A stretch of 64,000 bases of DNA. It comes from Anaeramoeba flamelloides (taxonomy: Eukaryota > Metamonada > Anaeramoebidae). The translations under genes were made by a program, and so were the position numbers. Position 1 is the first letter of the stretch; the number at the start of each line of letters is the position of its first letter. The notes beneath the pieces are model-generated. The model was not told the origin of the DNA and made no database searches. It saw nothing but the letters and a program-made list of their open reading frames with translations. The stretch lies in NCBI GenBank assembly GCA_027625915.1, contig JANTQA010000047.1:15314001-15378000 (forward strand). The letters run 5' to 3'. Of this stretch, positions 24,473 through 36,804 are shown one piece after another.

Positions 24473-24800
24473 TATTTCAAAATATATTCATCACAATATT
24501 CCTCCAAAAAATGAAGGAAAAAATAGACTTTTTTTGGAGAAAAAGAGTTACTGCTAAATTTTATAAAAAAAAGTAACATGGTAACGTCAAAAAAAGATTT
24601 TTTAAACAATAAAATGATGCTATAAGTTTTTCACTCATTTTATTCTAAGGGAAAATTTATCAAGATTAAACCTCCTAAGAAAACAATTTATTCGATCAAA
24701 ATGAAAAAAATAGCCACCAATTTTCACACCCGAAAAAGTATTATCTATAAAATTGAGAACAGGAACTTTTCATATCTTTTTTAAAGCTATTGCCATACAA
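24473..24800 (+). repeat. Repeat copy acting as empty site for the 34250 element
   Basis: The left half (24473-24620) aligns with 34086-34249 and the right half (24625-24800) with 36301-36470. The two halves are contiguous here but separated by 2.05 kb in the other copy. Shared blocks include TTTCAAAATATAT, GATTTTTTAAACAA, ATCAAAATGAAAAAAATA and TTTTCACAC. The junction shows a single TA where the occupied copy has TA on both sides. Confidence 0.65.
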
Positions 24801-25439
24801 ACAAACAAATTTAATTCTTATTATGTAGAATCAATTTATGATAAACAACAATTTTGGATATTTAAATCGTTGCATTATGAAGATTGGCTTTAATAAAGAT
24901 ATTTTAAAATAAATTTGCCTTGCTTTTTTGAAAATGACTTTATTATTATTATTATATTATTATAACTCAAGAAAAATTTTTTATTTAATGTTGAGGTATA
25001 GTTATCAACTTTATTTTAAACTTATAAATCAATACGCATTATTTAAAGCTTGTTTAAACATGATTGTGTACAATTTAACTTTTAATTAAAATATAGCCAT
25101 CATGTTGGAAAAAATTTACAGAATTGAAAAAAAAAAAAAACTTTTCTTTTATAAAAATAAATATCAATTTAATTTTTGAATTTTTCCAAAAGAAAATTAT
25201 TGAATGTTTCAACTATTTAAACAATTCTTTATTTGGTTATCGACTTTTATCAATTTATTTTTTAGTATTTCAGTTTTATCGATTATATAGTAACCCCAGT
25301 TATCTTTCGGTTTTGTATTAAAATCCTTTAAAAAATAATAAAAAACTCAATATTTTTCACTAGTCAAGAAATAAATACTTGGGAAACTGAAAATTTTAAT
25401 GAATTAAAAATCTAGAGATAAAAAAAATAACTTGGACTT

Positions 25440-25590
25440 TTTAAAAAACAATCAAAGTTAGAAATTTCGTTCGGTTTTCCAGAATTTAAAAGAATAGTGT
25501 AAATTAAAAGATTTTGCCCAATTCTTTTGGATATCTGAAAACCACCGTTAGGTTATATGCTTGAAGACACTCTACTTACCCTTTCAAATA
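25440..25590. repeat. Family P repeat fragment
   Basis: Contains GGTTTTCCAGAATTTAAAAG and, inverted, a TTCTTTTGGATATCTGAAAACC block, then TTGAAGACACTCTAC. It matches the boundary motifs of the 15890-16680 cluster and is about 150 bp long. Its ends are inverted relative to each other, suggesting a short hairpin element. Confidence 0.5.
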
Positions 25591-25989
25591 ATATCATCAG
25601 TTATTTTTTTTTTCCATATTTGAGTTTTTTTAGATGATAAGAGTCTTTTCAAAACTATTAGTTATTATCTCTTCAAAAAAATATCCTAAAGTTGATTTTA
25701 AAGAAAATTCAGAGTCACATCCATTTGGAAATTTTTTACCCCAAAATAGACCTTTTTTTCTTGACTAGAGACTTTTAATAATCGTAGTACTATTAACAAC
25801 AATAAATACAATAGTCTCAAGACTTTTAAGAACTGGAATGTTGATTGTATTATAAATCAACTCAATTAACAAGGATGAAATGATAATGAAGTAGTAGTTT
25901 TGTCTAACAAGGAATTTTCAATTTTATTTTTTCATACTAATGATGTGTAACAGCAGTTATTTTTCAATTTTAAAAATTTTTTTCATTAA

Positions 25990-26250
25990 ATTTTCTTTTT
26001 TTGAAATTTTGAAAAACCTAACGAATCTTGTCTTCAAGTGTAGTAGAGTGCCTTTTTTTTTTTTTTTTCATTTAAGAAATAAACTGAAAATTTTAGAAAT
26101 TTTCGGTTTATTTCTTAAATTAAACAATCCCTAACGGCGGTTTTCCAAAATCCAAAAGAATAGACGAAAATCTTAAATTTTGTATGTTTTTAAATTCTCG
26201 AAAACCTAACGAAAAGTGTCTTCAAGTATCTTAGAGCGACAGGTTTTTTT
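25990..26250. repeat. Family P repeat fragment with hairpin
   Basis: A clear palindrome lies at about 26070-26125 with TTTAAGAAATAAAC facing GTTTATTTCTTAAA. It is followed by a GTTTTCCAAAATCCAAAAGA block and a GTGTCTTCAAGTATCTTAGA block. The design is the same as in the 15890-16680 cluster. Confidence 0.55.
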
Positions 26251-27083
26251 TTTTAAATTGGACATTTAAATGATATTAATTTTTTTTATTATAAAATTTT
26301 AATTATTTTTCTTTTTTTCTTTATTTTGATTGTGATTAATTTTCTTTGATAACTCCTTTCTCTCAATAAATAAATCAATTAATACTAAATGATTTTTCAA
26401 TAATATTAAAAAGTTTATATTTTCCCTTTTTATCTCTGGTTCGTATAATTATTTCAAACAAAGTACTGTTGATGAAAGATTTTCTACACGAACAATAATT
26501 TTCATTATTTTAATTGGTAAAAGAAAAAAGTTTTAGATTATAATTTTAAAGTATTATCTTTATATACCAATATATAGCGATTATTTCTAAAAGTACATTT
26601 TAAAGAAAATTCTGTTATATGTTTAACAATAACAAATAAAATAAGTCAAAGTAATTTAATTTTTTGAAATTTTGGTACAATGATCAACATTTATTTCTGT
26701 TTTTTTTTTTTTTTCTTTTTTCGGAATATGTGTAATAAATGTTTATTGTTACTTAAAGGAAAGTATTTATTTATTTGCTTGTTAATTTTCCCAATCCAAG
26801 AGAATTCAAGTATTTCATTTTACAAATTTTTTAATATTTTGAACGGAAGTAAATACAGTTATCTTTTGGTTGGTGCTTGCTTTATATTGATAAAATCTCT
26901 AATCTTATTTCCAAAAAGAAAATCACAAATAAAACAAATAAACAGGAAAAAGGCAAAAAAATTAAAAATTAAAATTATCCCCTGATATTTAGCCTAATAA
27001 TTTTTAATAATAATAATAATATTAATAATAATAATAATAATGATGATGATGATGATGAATCTAATTTTTACAATCGAAGCATT

Positions 27084-30000
27084 TTAATTATCTGTATTAT
27101 TTATTACTTTTTTTGGACATGACCAGATTTTGTTATTTATTAATTGAAGATTTTTCAATGACAATCTGATTTTAATTTTAATTAATCCTGAATTAAACAA
27201 ATTACATGTATTGGAAGAATGTATCCAAGAACTGGAATTAAAAAATTGATTTGGTTCTAAAACTTCATCATTTATGGTGACAATATCTCCATTTACATCT
27301 TTTGTTAAATTGTTAAATTGATCGTGAGTAAAAATGGTACTTTTACAAGTTGGGCATTGTAATATTATATGGTTGATTTGTGATTTATTTTTAGGAAAGT
27401 ATTTTAATGCTAATTGGATTTGCTTTTTTGAAAAATTCAGAATAATTAAATCTTTTTCAGAAAGTATTGTTTTACATGACGAATCCGAGCAAATTATTTT
27501 CTTTTCATCAAAAATTGTTTTTCGGGGGCAATAAAAGCATCTTATCGTGTATTTTTGGTGAGAAATATTTTCTGTATTTAAATCGACATTCTCTTTCTCA
27601 GTATTTTTATTATTTTTATTACTACTACTACGACTACTACTACTACTATTATTATTATTGTTAGAGGAGGATGCTTTTTCCAGTGAATTATTATTTGTAT
27701 TTTGATTTTTATTAATATTCTTGAAAATAACTGAAAGAAGACCATGATTGGGGCAAATGGGAATTTTTAATGCATTGCATTTATCACAACGAATTGATAC
27801 AAGAGTTCTAATTTTTGAAAGGTTATAGGGATTAAATAAGAAATCATCTTTTCCAAAGTTAATTTTAATTTTCACATTTGGTTGGCTAATGCTTATTGCA
27901 GGATAAACTGGTTTGTCTAATAAAGGTGATTCCCTTAAAGCTATTCCTAAATTTTCTTGATTTTTAGTATAATAAACAAATCTTTTTTTTCTGTCCAAAC
28001 AAACTCCTATAGTGTCGCCCTTTGTATATGTTGGGCCAAAATTTAGCCCATTAGTATTTGAATGGAAAAAATTCCCTGTTGAGCTATGGTAACCAAAAGA
28101 ATTTTCAATTTCTCCGATAACTCCTGTTAAATTATCCAAATATCTCACTAGCCCTATTGATATATTCATGTCTTTGTTTGAAGGCAAATTTAAAATTGTA
28201 ACTTCAAAATAATATTGAGTAAATTCGCTTGGTATCGGCCTAACCGAATGAATAATTATTGCTTCTTCTTTTTCTTTATTCTCCACCCTTTCCTTGTTCC
28301 CCCCCCTTTCTTCATTCACCCCGTTTGTTCCATCCTCTCCTTCCACCCCTTTCTCCGTAAGGTCTTCCAAATATTCAATTTCAATAACATCTTGATCAAC
28401 AATAATGTTATTTTTCAATTTATCGAGCGATATTCGCTGTGGCCCTTTTTTATAAACATCAAATTGTGTTATTTTTTTAATAACTTGGTAGTCTTTATAT
28501 TCGTTGTTCTCAATATTATTTTCATCAAATCTATTTATAATACTGCTCTCATTTTCATCGATATTATCATTTTCCATCGAGTTGAATTGAAATTTTAAAG
28601 CGCATTTCTCACAAAAATACTTTTCATTATAATTATATTTGTCATTCGGGATGATGATTTTATTTGGACAAAATATATTTGAGCATAAAATTTCATAAGG
28701 TAAAAATCCCGAGGTTTCCCAATTAATGGTTTTAATTTTTTTAATTTTTTTGTTCATTTTTGTTAAATTTAATTTTTTACACCCCAATGAACAGATATGA
28801 TTTTCAAAAAAGGCTTTGATTCCAAACTCACCAAGATCTGCTGAATTGAATCTTTTAATTCTTCCAATCGAATGGATTGCTGGATCTGTAAAAAATCTGC
28901 CCACTCCTTGTAAATCAACAACCATTAATTTTCTACCACTTTTTTCAAATGTAAAATGTGGGAAAGAATAGATTGTTGTATATTTGTCATATTTTAATTT
29001 CATTTCATAATTATTACAATATTTGACATACCTCCCTTTGAGAAACGGTTCACCATTACAAATAAAAATTTCGTTCTCTTGGTTATCATCATCACCATTG
29101 TCGCCGTAGTCGTCGCTGTCGTCATCGTCATCGTCATTGGTATTATTATTGCTTTGCCTCTTCCTTTGGTTCGAATTTATTGGGAACTTGCAATAAAATC
29201 CTTGTAAAAAATCAATTGTTCGAAAAGGCTTTTTTGAATTAAACTTTTTAGCAAATTGCTTTGCAACAAATTGAGTAATGAGTTCATCATGATATTTCTT
29301 TTCCAAATATTTTTCTTCTGTGTGTCTCCGAAAGATTTTTGCTACAAATTTATTATTGTCTTCATCAATCATACGGTGAACTCTTCGGAATGTTCCCTGA
29401 TCAAACCATTTTTTACAAATTGAAAATTTCTTATTGATCACCTTATAATGGGGCTTCGAAGTGCCAGCAATTAACCCTTCCAAATCTGTTTTGTTTTCGT
29501 CAATATAATACACTTTTGTCTCTAAAAATTCTGTCCAATCTGTTATGTCTTTCTTTTGTTTTTTCTTTTTCTTTTCCAGTTGTTCATCCAGATCTTGATT
29601 ATCAAGATCACCCATGTTAAAGTCATCGTTGGGATCTATTATTTTGAATTCTTTAACAATTTTGTTTTTTTTCCAAATTAGACCTTGTTTTTTTACTATT
29701 TTATTTAGCACCCTTGAAAAATTTTGTTTCTTAATTCTGATAAATTTTAAATTAGATTTTATTTCGGGAAACTCCTTTTTTTCGTTACGCAAATGGTGAT
29801 TAAAGATTTTGTATAAATTCAAAAGGACGGATTTGATTTGGATTTTTGAGAAGACAATTTTATAATATTCGACTTGTTTTAAAACTAAGGATAAAATTGA
29901 TTCATTTAAACTTTCTTCAATCATTTCCAATTTTTTCTTATTTTGAGTCAACTTGGAATTAATTTTTTCACTCACGTGGACAACAATTCTGTTGTCGCTT

Positions 30001-30911
30001 TTCCAATCGAATGATGAAATAATTTCCAAGACCTCGACAAAATCTAATTTTTTTTTCTTTTTTTTCATTCTTCGGCCTTCTTTTGTTGATACCTTATCTT
30101 TGTCTTTTTGTTTTTGTTTTTGTTTTCTCTTTCTCTTTCTTTTACTTTTACTTTTACTTTTCATTTTACTTTTACTTTTCTTATCCTCGGAATTGTCTTC
30201 TTCATCATAGCCTTCTTCTTCATCGTATTCTTCATCACTTTCGTTGTCTTCGTCTTCGTCTTCTTCTTCTTCTTCTTCTTCTTTGTCTTTAGTGATCATT
30301 TGATTTATCTTTTTCTTTTCGTTTTCCTCAACATTAATTTCTTTTTTAAATGTTTCCTCAAAATCAGATGAAAGGGAAGACAACGATGAAGAAGATTCAA
30401 AATTCATGATTTGCTTGGACAGCTCTTTTTTTACCTTTTTAATCCTTTTGACAAGTAAAGTATAATTGTTGGTAAAACGAAAGACCTTAAATCTTTCATT
30501 ATAATCAAGATCTTTTGTACGATACAAGACAAAGGAGATCTTTATTTGAAACCGATTAAGCCATTTTTTTTCAATCCCTTTTTGGATAGCTAAAATTAGA
30601 TATTTAATTTGTGAAATGCATGACAAGATTCTTTCAGATCCTGCAAATCCAATCAAAAAGCAGATTTTAAAACTTTTGGACTCCACTCGCCGTTTCTGAT
30701 TTGTGAAATTGCTTTTTTGGAGTGAAGGGGTAATTATTGTTCTTTTGAGAGTTTGTAAATCTGAAGAGATAATTGATGGAATAGATTTAAAAATGATATC
30801 GTCTTCTTCACCTTCGTCATTGTCCTCTTCGTCATAGTTAAACTCAGTGCTTTCTTTCTTTTTTTTTTTTTTTTTTATCTCCTTTTGTTTCTTTAACCAA
30901 TTTTTAGACAT
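27084..30911 (-). CDS. Alpha-kinase with vWA-like, SPRY and zinc-cluster regions, 1275 aa
   Basis: A single exon. Residues about 82-400 resemble the vWA domain that precedes alpha-kinases in amoebae, interrupted by acidic and Lys-rich inserts; the metal-site DxSxS is replaced (GFAGS), so metal binding is doubtful. The alpha-kinase domain spans about 495-715: FVAKIF lysine near 520, GRYVKY, DLQGVG near 665, FTDPAIHS, a DLGEFGI block, and the zinc H-x-C-x3-C (HICSLGC) near 707. These key residues look intact, so Ser/Thr kinase activity is expected. A Cys cluster follows at about 740-775, then a SPRY/B30.2 domain at about 897-1023 (YYFEVTIL to VKINFG), and C-terminal Cys pairs at about 1041-1055 and 1120-1190. 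SPRY domains bind protein ligands. Substrate unknown; myosin heavy chain is the known target of some relatives. The combination is unusual. Confidence 0.85.
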   Translation of the reverse strand: MSKNWLKKQKEIKKKKKKKESTEFNYDEEDNDEGEEDDIIFKSIPSIISSDLQTLKRTIITPSLQKSNFTNQKRRVESKSFKICFLIGFAGSERILSCISQIKYLILAIQKGIEKKWLNRFQIKISFVLYRTKDLDYNERFKVFRFTNNYTLLVKRIKKVKKELSKQIMNFESSSSLSSLSSDFEETFKKEINVEENEKKKINQMITKDKEEEEEEEDEDEDNESDEEYDEEEGYDEEDNSEDKKSKSKMKSKSKSKRKRKRKQKQKQKDKDKVSTKEGRRMKKKKKKLDFVEVLEIISSFDWKSDNRIVVHVSEKINSKLTQNKKKLEMIEESLNESILSLVLKQVEYYKIVFSKIQIKSVLLNLYKIFNHHLRNEKKEFPEIKSNLKFIRIKKQNFSRVLNKIVKKQGLIWKKNKIVKEFKIIDPNDDFNMGDLDNQDLDEQLEKKKKKQKKDITDWTEFLETKVYYIDENKTDLEGLIAGTSKPHYKVINKKFSICKKWFDQGTFRRVHRMIDEDNNKFVAKIFRRHTEEKYLEKKYHDELITQFVAKQFAKKFNSKKPFRTIDFLQGFYCKFPINSNQRKRQSNNNTNDDDDDDSDDYGDNGDDDNQENEIFICNGEPFLKGRYVKYCNNYEMKLKYDKYTTIYSFPHFTFEKSGRKLMVVDLQGVGRFFTDPAIHSIGRIKRFNSADLGEFGIKAFFENHICSLGCKKLNLTKMNKKIKKIKTINWETSGFLPYEILCSNIFCPNKIIIPNDKYNYNEKYFCEKCALKFQFNSMENDNIDENESSIINRFDENNIENNEYKDYQVIKKITQFDVYKKGPQRISLDKLKNNIIVDQDVIEIEYLEDLTEKGVEGEDGTNGVNEERGGNKERVENKEKEEAIIIHSVRPIPSEFTQYYFEVTILNLPSNKDMNISIGLVRYLDNLTGVIGEIENSFGYHSSTGNFFHSNTNGLNFGPTYTKGDTIGVCLDRKKRFVYYTKNQENLGIALRESPLLDKPVYPAISISQPNVKIKINFGKDDFLFNPYNLSKIRTLVSIRCDKCNALKIPICPNHGLLSVIFKNINKNQNTNNNSLEKASSSNNNNNSSSSSRSSSNKNNKNTEKENVDLNTENISHQKYTIRCFYCPRKTIFDEKKIICSDSSCKTILSEKDLIILNFSKKQIQLALKYFPKNKSQINHIILQCPTCKSTIFTHDQFNNLTKDVNGDIVTINDEVLEPNQFFNSSSWIHSSNTCNLFNSGLIKIKIRLSLKNLQLINNKIWSCPKKVINNTDN

Positions 30912-32897
30912 CGAGAAAAAGGATTTTAGGAAAAAAGTAAAAAAGTTAAAAAATATCAGTTTGAAAATTTTTATTTCGATTATGACTTATTTTTATTGCT
31001 ATGCTAAGAAGAAAGTAATCCGCTCTAGTTCAAGAAACATCAGAGACTCGTCTTTACTTGTACTTTTACGACAAATTCGAAAAAATCTCTTTTTCTTATT
31101 GAAAATGGAGAATAGAAAAAAAAGTGATAATATGTCTTAGTATAAGGGGACAATGTTTTTTTTAAAGAATTTGTTTTAATGAATATAGACAGCTAAATTT
31201 GATTAGAATATTGTTAAAACCAACCCCCAATTCACTATTTGAGTTCAACAAACCCCCATAATCTTTTACTTAAAATCGAAAAAAAATAAAAAAATTTTCA
31301 ACGTTTTCTTATTTTGTAGTTTCTAAAATCAAAATTATTTCAAGGTCTGTCAATAAGAGTTTGAGTTTGCTGGTTTTTCTTCCAAAATTCGAATAAATAA
31401 CGAAAATCATTTTAATTCTTTTTAAAAATGGAAATTTCATTTAAAATTTTTTTCTTGAAAAAATACAACTCCTGTTTTTTTGTACCGAGTGGAAAAAACT
31501 CCACCAAAACAAAATAATTTTAAAACCAAAATTGAAATTAAACTATTCTTTCCATGTTTTGAGAAAATAAATTGCTCTTTTTTGTTCTTTTCTTCAACCA
31601 AAAAAAGATAAAATCTAATTATTACCAAACATTCAGGCTACAAACAGTTTTATTCCTGGTGTGTATTTGTAATTTTTGAAATCCATTGTGTAATAAATAA
31701 TCTCAAAAAGTAAATCTCATGAATGAAAATGAGTACCAAATCCCCGATGTCTATTATGGATTTAATTTTTGAATAAAAAATTTCACTTCAAAAAAAAGCA
31801 ATTAAACACGAGTTTCCAGTCTTACTCTTTCCTGAATTCCGTTTTATACTTTAGAATTCGAAATTGAAATGGTTGTTTTCCAAAAAAATTACACCAAAAA
31901 AATAAAAGACCTTCTTATTTTTCGAACAATTGTAGTATTTCAAGGTATTCAAGTTTTTTATTACAAATCTATTTTGTATCAATCTCTTATGATCAAAAAC
32001 TGAGTATCTAAACTTTTTTAACCATTTTAAATTCACCTTTCAATAATAACTCTTCATTCAATTCCAAATTAATAGATTTTTAATTATGTTTCCAAAAAAA
32101 GTAAAAAATGTTTCAGTTTTTTCTCTTTGAATTGTTTTTCTTTATTAGTTTATTCATCAACAATTCCCATTCAATTTTGAATAATAATATAAGAGCGAAT
32201 ATTATTTTTGATGTCAATTACCGGAAATTAGAAAAAATAAAAAATACAGAAATTGTAGGGAAAGACATATAATATTTAAAATCGATATAATAATTTATTA
32301 ACCATTGTTGGATATTTTGTTCTACTAAATCTATATTTTGTAGATCACCAATACTCTTTTAAAAATCTAACCCATGTCTAAATTGGCCATTGTTGGTTGT
32401 TTTTAAATAATCAGCAATAATATTGAGTGTAAGTATAAATAATAATACAATTTTTTCTCTCTTTTATTTTTGATTTTTTTCACAGATTTTAATAATAAAA
32501 TATAATAATATAATTCTGTGAATAGAAATATGTAATTTTAATTAAACCTGGATTTAAATATGACAAAAAAAACAGCTTTTACACAATATTTTTGAAAGAT
32601 TATAAATTGTTTGAATTGTTCAGCTATAAAAATGGTTCGAAATATATGGAATTTAGTTTAGTTTAAAGAAAACGAAATTCAAAAAAAAAAAAAGTTGTGA
32701 TCAAAAAAAAAAGAAAAACTATGACTATTTCATTCAATTTTTTGAAAAGTTTTTAAATTATTTATTGTAAACTTATTTATAGCTAAATTTATTTTGGGTT
32801 TTTTTGAAAAAGTATATTGTGTAATAAATTAAAAGAAAATAATCATAATTTTAAAGATTAGAAGAAAAAAAACACAAAAAAAAGGGGGGAAAAAAAA
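30912..32897. other. Intergenic region
   Basis: No gene is supported between the divergent-looking 5' end of the alpha-kinase and the 3' end of the GPAT gene. Open frames at 30847-31140, 31437-31628 and 31851-32036 are low-complexity. No repeat family was recognised. Confidence 0.5.
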
Positions 32898-35800
32898 TTA
32901 TTTAATTTTCTTTTTTTCAAATTCATTTGGTGAAGTAATTGATAAGCCCAATCTATTTTTAATTAATCTAGAATTAGGATTTTCATCAAATTCAGAATTT
33001 GCAGTATTGCTTTTCATTTTGGATACTTGAAATTTTCTTTTTAAATAAGCGCCTAAAACTTGACTTCTACCATCTTTAAATTTATCGGATAATTTGATAT
33101 ATTTGAGATAACCATCCCAAGAAACATTTTTTAATTTTGCTTTTTTTGCAATAACGTTTTTTACCCTCTCAGCAAATTGGATTGGAGTTTCATTTTCTTG
33201 TTTAGTCATGGGATCTAAAAAATAAATATCTGCAACTAATCCCCATGAAGCCATTACACCCAACAGATAAATGGGTAAACTTTTTTTACGAGAGTTCCAA
33301 AATGCATCTACAAAGATTTTGTTATATCTAATCGCTACAGGGATAATTGTAGCATCAAGCTCAAATGCACCCTTTTTAAACATTACACAGTATTCATTAT
33401 TTACACAGGTACCCTCTGGAAACAATAAAATAGGGATGTTTGATGTTTGAAGATGTTTTTTAATTTTACGAACTGTTTGTTTACGATCTTTCTGGGCTCC
33501 TCTTTCAAACCAAATGGGTTCCAGTGGACTCAAAATTGTATCTTGAACTAATCCAGCAAGACCCACATGATGTTGTCCCACAATGGAAACCAATTGTCTT
33601 CTCATCATCAAAACTGCATCTATCATTGTTGTATGATTTGCTACAATAACAGTATTTCGAAAATTTTTGGGGACATTTCCATGATATCTATAAAAGTTAA
33701 TTAAAGTATTTATAATAATAAAAACAAAAAATTTAGATCATTGTAATTAATTAATTTTTTTTTATTTTTTATTTTGATTGAAAAAATCAATTGACTGTTA
33801 CTTTTATGTAATTCAAAATAATTAAATGATAAAAAAAAAACTAAAAGATGAAAAAATGATTTTCGGTTATTTTTCAAAAATCAAAATTATTTCCAATTTG
33901 ATTGAAATTGGATTATTGTGATTCTTTTAACTGTTCTATGTGTGTTAAAAATTTTGAATTTTTGTTTACAATGAACTCTAGTTTTAATATTTTTGCTCTA
34001 AAAATGAACATTGATTTGGTTATCAAAAATAAAACAATTAAACAAATTTTTTTCAGATAAAAAATCTGTCCCTATTTTTGAAATTTAGAAAATTTCAAAA
34101 TATATCCATCAAAATATTTCCTAAAAAATGTAAGAAAAAAATAAAAACAATTTTTTTGGTAGAAAACGAAACAATGTAGTCAAATTCAATAAAAAATGGA
34201 CAATATTATAAAGGATACAATTGATTTTTTAAACAAAAAAAATTAGTTATTGTTGTGAAAAAAGTGTGACATTTTGTTTCAAATTTTAAAAATTTAATTG
34301 TGACATTCGTAAAAATGATCATATTCACCAGTATTTTTAAAAGTCAATAAGAATACAAATCAGAACTAATTCCTTTTATTAAATAAGTATGAAATCTAAT
34401 TCAGATTTTCTTAATTTCAATTTGATCAAGATAGTTCAAGAAGATTGTCTTAAAAATCAAATATCATATTTTAATTCTAAATCTTAATATAACCTGAAAC
34501 TGAAGAATCATCACTATTTTTATATCTTTGCCATTTTAAACGTTATTTTAAAACATAATTCTTTATTGATTTAGTAATTTAAATTATATATATATATATA
34601 TATATGGTTGGGCATTCGATTCTTAATCTTGATATTTATTCATTACTTTTTTTAAAAAAATTGATTTTTCTATTAAGATTTACAAATAAAAATGGAAAAT
34701 TCCAAAATTGATCATTTTCACAATTGATTTATCTTAATAAGAATAGAGTTTTTTCCAAGTTATTACAAAATAATTTGGATTAAATATAAAAGCACCCCAC
34801 GGGGTATAAAGATTGAGAGGTTCCCATTTGATCATTTTTTTATCATTTTTGCACTATCTTTCGCTTTTTGTTTTTTTATTTATTCCAAGTGGACAAGAAA
34901 AATCGAGTATTAAAAAACAATATTCGGAATTAATTTCGAATGATGGAATTCTTGAGTGATTTTTGGGACGTGAGTTTAGACATGAATTCTCAAGTAATTT
35001 AGAGTTGGTCGATTATTTGCTTGGTAATAGAAAAAAATGGTTGAACACGAAACAACAAAAAAAGAAAACCTAAAAGCAATAAATTAAAATCAAGAAGAAA
35101 AACAATAATAATTCGAAGAAAAAAACAATAATTCAAAGAAAAAGAAAAGCATGGAAGTTTTTCACTCAACCTTTACTCAATGTATATAAAAAAATCAATT
35201 TTTATGAGGGACAATATTCTTTTTTTATTTTATTTTAATCTTTTTCTTTTTTAAAATTTTCTGCTTGTCTCTAACTTTTTTCTTTTTTCTTTTTTCTTTT
35301 GAGAAATTTTCATTTTTGATCTACTTTTGTCAACTTTTTGAAACTATAATTTCATAAAATGCACATATTAATCATTTTATTCACACACTACTTTTATTTT
35401 TCTCCTCTAATGATTTGATTCAGGAAAAATGTTGAATGACTGTTGAGAGAAAAATGTTTGACAGAGAAAAATAGTCGGACAGCAATTTTAATTGGGAACA
35501 TTACTGAAAATGATTTTTAATTTCAATCGTTTGTGAAATAACTAAAGAAAATAACAATAATCTACTGTTTAGAATAATGTTTAATGTAATTCTACTTTTT
35601 CAAAACCTTATCTCTTATAATCTAAAGCAAGTTTAAAAATTACCATTTTCAGAATTAATAGTAAACTTTACTAAAACTTGGATTTTGTTAAAATAGCATG
35701 ATCTACTTTAGTTATCAACCATTCAAATGAGTATTCTACACACACCCCACAGATTAATGAACTTGTAACACCTTTAAACCTGGACTTATATAAAATTCAC

Positions 35801-36770
35801 CTAGTTATCAATAGGATTTGATTTTCAATTTTACTAATGTTCCCAATTAAAAAGGGTGTCCAACCATTTTTCTGTGTCCAACATTTTTCTCTCAACAGTG
35901 AATTTGAAAATAATTCATTTGACAAAAAAGGTTTTTGTAACAAAAGGTGGCTTATTCACATTATATACTTTTACGAGTGTTATAAAAATTGTTCATGTCG
36001 GTAGTCATTCGTGAGATATAAATTGCCCGAAAAATGTAGTTTTTACTCATTTTTGCTCCTACCAATGATTAAAAAAATAGACATATTTTATTTTTCATAC
36101 AACAATTTTATTGAAGGATCTTGATCAAATTGAAATTAAGAAAATCTAAGTTGGATTTCATACTTATTAAAAGGGTTTGGTTCTGATTTGCATTCTTATT
36201 GACTTTTAAAAATACTGGTGAATATGATCATTTTGACTAATGTACACAATTAAATTTTTAAAATTTAAAAAAAAAATGTCTCACTTTTTTCTGACAACAG
36301 TAGAAAGTTTTCTATTGTGTTAGAAATTTGTTGTGATTAAAAATCTTGGGAAAAAAAATTGTTTTCAATCAAAATGAAAAAAATAACAATCAGTTTTCAC
36401 ACTTAAAAAAATTAGCATATAAAGTTAATATCAAAAACTTTCAGATCTTTCATTTGTGTAATGGAATAGAAACAATAAATTGGATTATTATCAAGAATCA
36501 ATAAATGGTAGTTAACGATTTTGTATATTTAAATAGTCAGAATGGAATCTTGTTTAATAAATGGTATTTTGTAATAAATTTTTACCCTTCTTGTTTTGGA
36601 AAGACTATTATTGAATTAAATCAACAATTTAACACCCTGAAGATCTCAAGTTTTCTTTTTGAGCCGGTTGAGTTTGGAGAGTTTGGTTTAAAAATTTTGT
36701 TATTATTTTTCTTTTCAACGATTGTTTTTCCTTTGCAAAAACAAAAGAATCAAAGAAAGAGTAAAAATCC

Positions 36771-36804
<34 letters not shown>

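Larger units (their letters stand above)
24283..27083. other. Intergenic region with several repeats
   Basis: No gene is supported. It holds the repeat R3-host copy at 24473-24800, family P pieces at 25440-25590 and 25990-26250, and AAT/GAT trinucleotide runs at about 27002-27058 just past the alpha-kinase stop. The open frame at 26680-26985 is Phe-rich and has no recognisable domain. Confidence 0.55.

Noticed and set aside
29953-30371. Plus-strand hydrophobic open frames resembling membrane proteins
   Set aside because: They are shadows of the acidic and Lys-rich inserts of the alpha-kinase gene.
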